DNA from: Blautia schinkii DSM 10518
GTDB taxonomy: Bacteria; Bacillota; Clostridia; Lachnospirales; Lachnospiraceae
Reading direction: 5' to 3'
DNA length: 64,000 nt
Assembly: GCA_000702025.1 (NCBI GenBank)
Contig: JNKJ01000016.1
Location: 1-64,000, forward strand
A model generated the notes under the pieces. The model saw only the letters and a list, made by a program, of their open reading frames with translations. It searched no databases and was not told the origin of the DNA. Position 1 is the stretch's first letter. Every line of letters begins with the position of its first letter. Shown here one piece after another: positions 58,987-64,000 of this stretch. The translations under genes and the position numbers were made by a program.

Positions 58987-60056
58987 GTAAAAAACACACA
59001 AGAGGTGCAGCCAGCATCGCATTTCAGGAACCGGTCTACATCCAAAGCTCCGCCTCCATTGTCAGCAAAAAGGAGGGCGAAGGTCCGCTCCGTGATTCCT
59101 TTGACATGATATGTGAAGACCCCATGTTTGGCACGAAAACATGGGAGGCTGCAGAAAGCACCATGCAGAAAGAAGCCGCCACGCTTGCAATCGGCAAAGC
59201 CGGACTTAAGCCCAAGGACATCCGCATGCTCTTTGCCGGAGACCTTTTGGCCCAGACCATTGCTTCCTCCTTCGGCATCGCAGAAATGGGAATTCCCTTC
59301 TACGGCCTGTACGGTGCCTGCTCTACCATGGGCGAATCGCTTTCCCTGGGGGCCATGGCCATTGCCGCAGGTTACGGCGAACACATTCTGTGCGCCACCT
59401 CCAGTCATTTCGCCAGCGCGGAGAAGGAATTCCGTTTTCCGCTTGGTTACGGAAATCAGAGGCCCTTTTCCGCTACCTGGACTGTCACAGGCAGCGGTGC
59501 CTGCGTACTCGGCAGCTGCCCTCCCCCGAAAAGTATTTCCGATAAAAAGCTCCCGCTGCGCGTAGGAAACGGATGCGCCGTAATCACCGGAATCACCACC
59601 GGAAAAATTATGGATTACGGCCTTAAGGACTCATTGAATATGGGCGGCTGCATGGCACCTGCTGCGTGTGATACCATTTACCAGAATCTCACTGATTTCG
59701 CGCGCAGTCCCTCGGATTACGATTATATCTTCACTGGCGACCTGGGCGTAGTGGGGCAAAAAATCCTCATTGACCTGCTCGCGGACAAAGGTATCGATAT
59801 CCGCAATGTGCATGATGACTGCGGACTGCTCATCTTTGACAACGAAACACAGGATACCCACGCCGGAGGAAGCGGCTGCGGCTGTTCTGCCACAGTGTTG
59901 GCCAGCCACATTCTTCCTAAGATTGCGGCCGGGGAATGGAAACGGATTCTTTTCGTCCCCACGGGTGCGCTGCTTTCTAAGGTTAGCTTCAATGAGGGTG
60001 AATCTGTGCCCGGCATCGCTCACGCAGTGGTAATTGAACATGTAGAGGCAGAGTAA
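58983..60056 (+). CDS. spoVAD: stage V sporulation protein AD
   Basis: This 357-residue soluble protein has a thiolase/ketosynthase-like fold (GIPFYGLYGACSTMGESL, THAGGSGCGCSATV) that binds dipicolinic acid at the membrane surface in the spoVA complex. Length is near usual (about 338). It overlaps spoVAC by 4 nt (ATGA) with GGGGG upstream. Confidence 0.95.
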   Translation: MSKKHTRGAASIAFQEPVYIQSSASIVSKKEGEGPLRDSFDMICEDPMFGTKTWEAAESTMQKEAATLAIGKAGLKPKDIRMLFAGDLLAQTIASSFGIAEMGIPFYGLYGACSTMGESLSLGAMAIAAGYGEHILCATSSHFASAEKEFRFPLGYGNQRPFSATWTVTGSGACVLGSCPPPKSISDKKLPLRVGNGCAVITGITTGKIMDYGLKDSLNMGGCMAPAACDTIYQNLTDFARSPSDYDYIFTGDLGVVGQKILIDLLADKGIDIRNVHDDCGLLIFDNETQDTHAGGSGCGCSATVLASHILPKIAAGEWKRILFVPTGALLSKVSFNEGESVPGIAHAVVIEHVEAE

Positions 60057-60117
60057 AAGTAACAGAAAATAGAATTAGAACAATACTGCCTCCGCGGCAG
60101 ACTGGAGGAAACAAATT

Positions 60118-60474
60118 ATGGATTATTTGAACGCTTTCTGGGTGGGCGGATTAATCTGTGCCCTGATCCAGATTTTATTAGATAAAACAAAGCTTATGCC
60201 CGGGCGGGTAATGGTGCTCCTGGTATGTTCAGGAGCCCTCCTGAGCGCCATCGGCATCTATAAGCCCTTTGCCGAATTCGCAGGTGCCGGCGCCACCGTA
60301 CCTCTCTTAGGCTTTGGCAACACCCTGTGGAAAGGTATGAAGGATGCCATTGACCAGAACGGCCTGATTGGTCTTTTCATGGGCGGCTTCACCGCCTGCG
60401 CTGCCGGCGTGTCTGCGGCACTTATCTTTTCTTACCTGGCAAGTTGGGTCTTCAAGCCAAAGATGAAAGAATGA
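60118..60474 (+). CDS. spoVAE: stage V sporulation protein AE (AEB type)
   Basis: This 118-residue membrane protein has three helices and the motif EFAGAGATVPLLGFGNTLWKG, the counterpart of the GGAGGLVPITGF stretch in SpoVAC. It corresponds to the spoVAEB product. GGAGGA precedes the ATG after a 61-bp gap from spoVAD. No soluble AEA or AF gene follows. Confidence 0.92.
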   Translation: MDYLNAFWVGGLICALIQILLDKTKLMPGRVMVLLVCSGALLSAIGIYKPFAEFAGAGATVPLLGFGNTLWKGMKDAIDQNGLIGLFMGGFTACAAGVSAALIFSYLASWVFKPKMKE

Positions 60475-60514
60475 ATCAGGCAGCTGAGTGCAATGAGAAA
60501 GGATGTGTTTTACC

Positions 60515-61138
60515 ATGAGTGATACTTTATATTTGCAATTAGACGAGAACGTAGAGGTACAGCATCCCCACGTTTACCTGCAGGATATAGCCAAGCTTAA
60601 CTGCAGCAATCCAAAAATCCTTAACCGGCTGCGTGTAATGCCCATTGCGAACCTGGATCCAGAGAAACCCGGCCGCTATGTTATGTCCGTTTCTGATCTG
60701 GTAGAACAGATTGCAAAAAAGGAGCCTGACCTTGACATCAGCCCCATCGGTGAGGCTAATTTCATCATCACCTATCAGCTTGAGCCTACGCCTAATATGA
60801 TCTGGCGCTGGGTGAAAGTGATTTTTGTGTGCCTGGCTACTTTTTTCGGCGCCGCCTTTTCCATTATGACTTTCAATAACGACGTGGATGTGGCGGGACT
60901 CTTCGGTCAAATATACATGCAGGTTACCGGACAGCCCTCAAACGGTTTTACTATTTTAGAAATCTCCTATTCCCTCGGAATTGGTCTGGGCGTGCTTTTC
61001 TTTTTCAATCATTTCGGCCGCATGAAAATTACCGACGATCCCACGCCCATGCAGGTACAGATGCGTCTCTACGAGGATGACGTCAACACCACGATCATTG
61101 AAGATATGGACCGCTGGCAGAAAAACCAAGAGAAATAA
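60515..61138 (+). CDS. spoVAA: stage V sporulation protein AA
   Basis: This 207-residue protein has a soluble N-terminal domain (about 1-90: LYLQLDENVEVQHPHVYLQDIAKLNC) and two C-terminal helices (about 97-117 and 145-165), typical of SpoVAA. The start is ATG 60515 because AAAGGATG lies upstream; an ATG four codons earlier overlaps that site. In B. subtilis it is the first gene of the operon; here it is the last. Confidence 0.9.
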   Translation: MSDTLYLQLDENVEVQHPHVYLQDIAKLNCSNPKILNRLRVMPIANLDPEKPGRYVMSVSDLVEQIAKKEPDLDISPIGEANFIITYQLEPTPNMIWRWVKVIFVCLATFFGAAFSIMTFNNDVDVAGLFGQIYMQVTGQPSNGFTILEISYSLGIGLGVLFFFNHFGRMKITDDPTPMQVQMRLYEDDVNTTIIEDMDRWQKNQEK

Positions 61139-61146
61139 CGTGCAAA

Positions 61147-61187
61147 ACTCCCCCACAAAAACGCTGCAAAAAATTGCTCAGGGGGAG
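61147..61187 (+). terminator. terminator after spoVAA
   Basis: CTCCCCC...GGGGGAG with a roughly 27-nt loop followed by GCTTGATTTT; it overlaps the -35 of the queT promoter. Confidence 0.55.
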
Positions 61188-61189
61188 GC

Positions 61190-61218
61190 TTGATTTTCCC
61201 CTCCGCCTGTGCTATACT
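61190..61218 (+). promoter_or_regulatory. promoter of queT
   Basis: TTGATT (61190-61195), 17-bp spacer, TATACT (61213-61218). Confidence 0.75.
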
Positions 61219-61287
61219 CATTTCCGTTGCAAAGCCCATAAAAATAAGGTCCTTACGGGCTTGCCGGCGATTCCCGCCGTAAAATGA

Positions 61288-61333
61288 GTCGAGTGTTCGA
61301 GACCTTCCACTCGTAAAACAAAACTAAAGGAGA
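61288..61333 (+). promoter_or_regulatory. preQ1-I riboswitch, translational type
   Basis: A stem CGAGTG/CACTCG (61290-61295, 61308-61313) closes the loop TTCGAGACCTTC, followed by the A-rich tail TAAAACAAAACTAAAGGAG. That is the preQ1-I layout. Loop CCTT can pair with AAGG of the Shine-Dalgarno (61326-61332), giving the pseudoknot that hides it when preQ1 is bound. Two further hairpins lie upstream (GCAAAGCCC/GGGCTTGC and CGGCG/CGCCG), and the first has an AAGGTC that could compete for GACCTT. Confidence 0.8.
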
Positions 61334-61342
61334 CAAACGAAT

Positions 61343-61843
61343 ATGAAAAACAAAAGTACCCTGTTTCTTGTACAGGCGGCCGCAATTGGGGCCATCTATG
61401 TCGTGCTGACGATGTTGTTCGCACCCTTAAGCTTCGGCGAGGTACAGATCCGCTTCTCAGAAGCGCTGACCGTTCTGCCGTTCTTCACTCCAGCCGCAAT
61501 ACCCGGGCTGTTTGTGGGATGCATCATAGCCAACATCCTGGGCGGCGCAATACCGGTGGACATCATCTTCGGAAGCATCGCAACCCTGATCGGTGCTGTG
61601 TTTACCTACAAACTGCGCGGCACCCGGTGGCTGGCTCCCATCCCCCCCATTGCTGCGAACACAGTGATCGTGCCATTCGTATTGTTCTACGGATATGGCA
61701 TCAATCTCCCAATCCCGCTTATGATGCTCACTGTGGGAATCGGAGAAGTGGTATCCTGCGGTATCCTGGGAATGATTCTCCTGGGCGCACTTTCCAAGTA
61801 CAGAAACGTTATTTTTAGCCGCACGCAGACTGCTGCCAAATAA
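61343..61843 (+). CDS. queT: QueT-family queuosine precursor transporter
   Basis: This 166-residue membrane protein has five to six helices; VQIRFSEALTVLPFFTPAAIPGLFVGC is the QueT signature. It serves as the substrate-specific S component of an energy-coupling-factor importer for queuine or preQ1. The preQ1-I riboswitch on its leader supports the substrate. AAAGGAG precedes the ATG by 10 nt. It is the only gene on this transcript and ends at a strong terminator. Confidence 0.9.
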   Translation: MKNKSTLFLVQAAAIGAIYVVLTMLFAPLSFGEVQIRFSEALTVLPFFTPAAIPGLFVGCIIANILGGAIPVDIIFGSIATLIGAVFTYKLRGTRWLAPIPPIAANTVIVPFVLFYGYGINLPIPLMMLTVGIGEVVSCGILGMILLGALSKYRNVIFSRTQTAAK

Positions 61844-61847
61844 AACC

Positions 61848-61890
61848 CAAGGGCCATGATTTCCCCGCCGAAATCATGGCCCTTCTTTTC
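61848..61890. terminator. bidirectional terminator between queT and sigF
   Basis: AAGGGCCATGATTTC pairs with GAAATCATGGCCCTT, with T-run on both sides, between convergent genes. Confidence 0.93.
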
Positions 61891-61909
61891 ATAATAACAT
61901 CCAGCACCC

Positions 61910-62623
61910 TCACAGCTTCCCCCGCAAAGTACGGAGGATTTTTTTCTCCATCCTGGACACCTGCACCTGAGACACACCAAGACGGGCGGCAATCTCTGTC
62001 TGGGTCATATCCTGGAAATAGCGCATATAGATAAGCTGCCTTTCCTTCGGTCCCAGGCTCTCGAGAATCTCCTCCAGAAGTATTTTATCCAGCAGAGCGT
62101 CCTGTTGGTTCTCCTTCTCCGGCAGCTTGTCCAAAAGGGAAATCTCTGTTCCCTCACCCTGGTAGATCGTCTTATGCAGGGACTCCACCTCCGCCCCGGA
62201 TTCCAACGTCATCACAAGCTCCTCCATAGGCATCCCCATCTCATCAGAAAGCTCCGCAAGCGTAGGCTCCCGTCCCAGGGAGCGCTCCAGACTCTCACGG
62301 AGCTGGTATACCTTATAATGATTTTCCTTCAGGGAACGGCTTACTTTAAGAATGCCGTCATCCCGCAGAAACCGCTTAATCTCTCCGGCAATCATGGGCA
62401 CCGCATAGGTGGAGAATTTCACATCATAGGACAGATCGAATTTATCCACGGCCTTCAAAAGGCCGATACTGCCTATCTGGAACAAATCCTCCATCTCCAC
62501 GCCCCGTCCGAGAAACCTTCTGGCCACACTGTAGATCAAGCCCACATTTTCCTCAAATAATGTATCTCTTGCCTCTTTATCCCCTTGGTGTGCACGCCCA
62601 ATCAGGGCAAGAGTATGATCCAT
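61910..62623 (-). CDS. sigF: sporulation sigma factor SigF
   Basis: This 237-residue forespore-specific sigma factor has region 2 (EDLFQIGSIGLLKAVDKFDLSYDVKFSTYAVPMIAGEIKRFLRDDG), region 3 and region 4 (LIYMRYFQDMTQTEIAARLGVSQVQVSRMEKKIL). It is held by SpoIIAB until asymmetric division. The start lies two bases after the spoIIAB stop. It should direct the forespore genes, including the spoVA set through sigma-G. Confidence 0.96.
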   Translation of the reverse strand: MDHTLALIGRAHQGDKEARDTLFEENVGLIYSVARRFLGRGVEMEDLFQIGSIGLLKAVDKFDLSYDVKFSTYAVPMIAGEIKRFLRDDGILKVSRSLKENHYKVYQLRESLERSLGREPTLAELSDEMGMPMEELVMTLESGAEVESLHKTIYQGEGTEISLLDKLPEKENQQDALLDKILLEEILESLGPKERQLIYMRYFQDMTQTEIAARLGVSQVQVSRMEKKILRTLRGKL

Positions 62624-62625
62624 CC

Positions 62626-63051
62626 CTACCTCCTGATGATCTTTTTCATATGCACCGTGGTACCAAAGCCCACCTTGGACTCTACGGTCACCTCGTCCAT
62701 AAACGCCTCCATAAACGTAAATCCCATACCCGAACGGTCTGTCTCCGGCTTTGTGGTATACAAAGGCTCCATCGCCTTTTCCACATCCGGAATCCCCACT
62801 CCCTCATCAATCACATCCACACTCAGCTCCTGCCCTTTGAGATGGCACATTACCTTAATCTTATGTATCTTCCCCTCATAGCCATGTATGATACAGTTGG
62901 TCACAGCCTCGGAAACTGCTGTTTTCAAATCGGCCACTTCCTCCAGTGTGGGATTAAGCTGCGTGCAGAACGAAGCCACAGCTACCCTGGCCAACCCCTC
63001 ATTTACCGGGCGGCTGTCAAAGATGATTGTCATTTCATTGGTATTTTCCAT
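62626..63051 (-). CDS. spoIIAB: anti-sigma F factor SpoIIAB
   Basis: This 141-residue GHKL-fold serine kinase has AVSEAVTNCIIHGYEG (N box), DVIDEGVGIPDVEKA (G1) and TDRSGMGFTFMEAFMD (G2). It binds and inhibits SigF and phosphorylates SpoIIAA. It lies 14 bp after spoIIAA with GGGAG upstream. Full family length. Confidence 0.96.
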   Translation of the reverse strand: MENTNEMTIIFDSRPVNEGLARVAVASFCTQLNPTLEEVADLKTAVSEAVTNCIIHGYEGKIHKIKVMCHLKGQELSVDVIDEGVGIPDVEKAMEPLYTTKPETDRSGMGFTFMEAFMDEVTVESKVGFGTTVHMKKIIRR

Positions 63052-63065
63052 AATACTCTCCCTTC

Positions 63066-63395
63066 CTATTCCCCAATCTTTTCCGCTTCCCTGCGGATTT
63101 CCATGAATTTATGAACGCCTGACAGGCGCAGCAGCTTATCAATATGGCTGTTCACATGGATGGCACGGATGCAGTCCCCCCTCATGCCCAGAGCACGGTA
63201 CCGCCCCATGATCAGCCCTATCCCAGAGCTGTCCATAAAGGTGGTCCTGGCAAAATCAAAAATGATTGTCTTTATATACAGCTTGCCCATGATCCTGTCT
63301 GACTCCCTGCGTATCTGATCTGACACCGGGTGATCCAGCTCTCCCGGAAGCAGGATCGTCAGACAAGTACCTTCTGTCTCAAAAATTGGCTCCAA
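63066..63395 (-). CDS. spoIIAA: anti-anti-sigma factor SpoIIAA
   Basis: This 109-residue STAS-domain protein has the phosphorylated serine in FMDSSGIGLIMGRY. When dephosphorylated it binds SpoIIAB and frees SigF. I place the start at TTG 63395, with GAGGGGG 9 nt upstream. The in-frame ATG at 63411-63413 has no site and would lie only about 10 nt from the start of the sigma-H-like promoter transcript. If ATG is used the protein has 115 residues. Confidence 0.88.
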   Translation of the reverse strand: MEPIFETEGTCLTILLPGELDHPVSDQIRRESDRIMGKLYIKTIIFDFARTTFMDSSGIGLIMGRYRALGMRGDCIRAIHVNSHIDKLLRLSGVHKFMEIRREAEKIGE

Positions 63396-63429
63396 ATCTA
63401 TAATCCCCCTCATTCTGCATTTTTATACA

Positions 63430-63457
63430 TAATTCGACAAAATTCCCCATTTATTCC
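63430..63457 (-). promoter_or_regulatory. candidate sigma-H promoter of spoIIA operon
   Basis: Minus-strand GGAATA (63452-63457), 13-bp spacer, GTCGAATTA (63430-63438). This fits the sigma-H pattern (GGAWWW, RnnGAATWW), which drives spoIIA in other spore formers. Confidence 0.7.
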
Positions 63458-63463
63458 ACAGAA

Positions 63464-63490
63464 GCAAAAAGAGATGTGCACATGCACATC
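63464..63490 (-). terminator. terminator of the Gly/Asp-tailed protein gene
   Basis: On the minus strand GATGTGCA/TGCACATC with a two-base loop is followed by TCTTTTT, 28 bp past the stop codon. Confidence 0.85.
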
Positions 63491-63517
63491 CCCTTCCTCG
63501 AGGTTTTTCATCAGTTT

Positions 63518-64000
63518 TTAATATTCATCACTGTAGCCGTCATCATAACCGCCATTGTCATCATAGCTTCCGTTATCATCAGAGCTTCCGCCGTCGTCAT
63601 AACTTCCGCTATCGTCATAACCTCCGCCGTCATCGCCTCCGTCATAGCTACCACTGTCATCAGAACCACCTTCGCCGTCAGCCCCGTCCCCAGTGTCCGA
63701 CTCCCCGGTTCCGTCACCTTGGCCATCGTCCTCAATCCCAGTGACTCCGGTGTTATTACAGACTGTGCTGTAAATACCCTTCACATTATCGGAAAGCACA
63801 TCCGCATATACCTTCTGGATTTCCAGCGCTGCTTCGTCCATATTTTCCTGAAGCATAGCTGAATACGCTTTCAAAAGAGCTTCATAACTCTCGCTCTTAC
63901 GCTTCTCCAATTCAATCTGCTGGGCAGCCGCCTCTACCGTGTCGCCGGACTCCTGCGCCTGGTCCTTGGCTCTGGAAAGCTCCGCACCCTGACTGGCCAC
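63518..64000 (-). CDS. C-terminus of protein with acidic Gly/Asp/Ser/Tyr tail (partial)
   Basis: The visible 160 residues are the end of a gene that runs off the window. Residues 1-85 are a charged helical, probably coiled, segment (AQQIELEKRKSESYEALLKAYSAMLQENMDEA). Residues 92-160 are low complexity, built of units like GSYDDGG, GGYDDSG and GSYDDNG, and end YSDEY. The tail is strongly acidic and probably disordered. I do not recognise the family; it could be surface- or cytosol-located. The gene precedes spoIIA in the same direction but is separated by a terminator. Confidence 0.7.
   Translation of the reverse strand: MASQGAELSRAKDQAQESGDTVEAAAQQIELEKRKSESYEALLKAYSAMLQENMDEAALEIQKVYADVLSDNVKGIYSTVCNNTGVTGIEDDGQGDGTGESDTGDGADGEGGSDDSGSYDGGDDGGGYDDSGSYDDGGSSDDNGSYDDNGGYDDGYSDEY

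Noticed and set aside
61225..61270. Second preQ1 aptamer in tandem before queT
   Set aside because: The upstream hairpin lacks the A-rich tail and loop pattern of preQ1-I; only the downstream one fits.

Overview
The window reads as a chromosomal segment of a spore-forming, low-to-mid GC Firmicute of the Lachnospiraceae (Clostridium cluster XIVa) type. The grounds are a zinc-type uS14 (rpsN), strong AGGAGG ribosome binding sites, the spoIIAA-spoIIAB-sigF and spoVA sporulation genes, YesM/YesN two-component systems beside sugar ABC transporters, a LicT-controlled PTS, and a whiA-crh cluster. I cannot name the species. Layout, left to right: (1) 1-3460: the 3' part of a structured repeat, then hflKC on the minus strand behind what looks like a yybP-ykoY (Mn2+) riboswitch with an overlapping terminator, then a type I toxin-antitoxin locus and a second copy that has kept its antitoxin RNA but lost most of its toxin. 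(2) 3460-13723, minus strand: an alpha-galactoside locus with YesM-type kinase, YesN-type regulator, two paralogous sugar-binding proteins, two permeases and a GH36 alpha-galactosidase. (3) 14000-20100: licT with its RNA antiterminator target, a glucose-family EIICBA permease, a small XRE/membrane-protein pair and a divergent MerR/GNAT pair. (4) 20091-28799: a Gfo/Idh/MocA dehydrogenase and a second sugar ABC transporter divergent from a second YesM/YesN pair. A 72-bp tandem array lies between dehydrogenase and permeases, bracketed by inverted copies of a GC-rich hairpin element. (5) 28800-36030: an autoregulated TetR with two membrane proteins, a tandemly duplicated Rpn-like nuclease module and a BlaI/BlaR1-type pair. 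(6) 36328-49374, minus strand: the S10-spc ribosomal protein cluster from rpsJ to secY-adk-map-infA. It stops at infA: the usual rpmJ-rpsM-rpsK-rpsD-rpoA-rplQ continuation is absent and a third copy of the hairpin element sits at the break. (7) 49400-50510: two inverted copies of an approximately 245-bp structured element with 53-54 bp terminal stems and covarying inner helices, about 600 bp apart. (8) 50569-64000: a degenerate signal-peptidase-like membrane protein, a PAP2 phosphatase, crh-whiA-rapZ-murB-tcdA, spoVAB, an AraC regulator lying in reverse inside the spoVA set, spoVAC-AD-AE-AA, a preQ1-I riboswitch with queT, sigF-spoIIAB-spoIIAA, and the C-terminus of a Gly/Asp/Tyr-tailed protein. 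How the parts work together: regions 2 and 4 are complete sense-import-degrade circuits for carbohydrates and region 3 adds a PTS route. Crh (no phosphorylatable His, serine site kept) belongs to the same carbon-control network. The sporulation genes at the right end cover forespore sigma-F activation and dipicolinate-channel assembly. The features most worth follow-up are the Mn2+-riboswitch-like leader on hflKC, the Rpn modules with intragenic and free-standing C-terminal reading frames, the decapitated toxin with its retained antisense RNA, and the covarying structured element.
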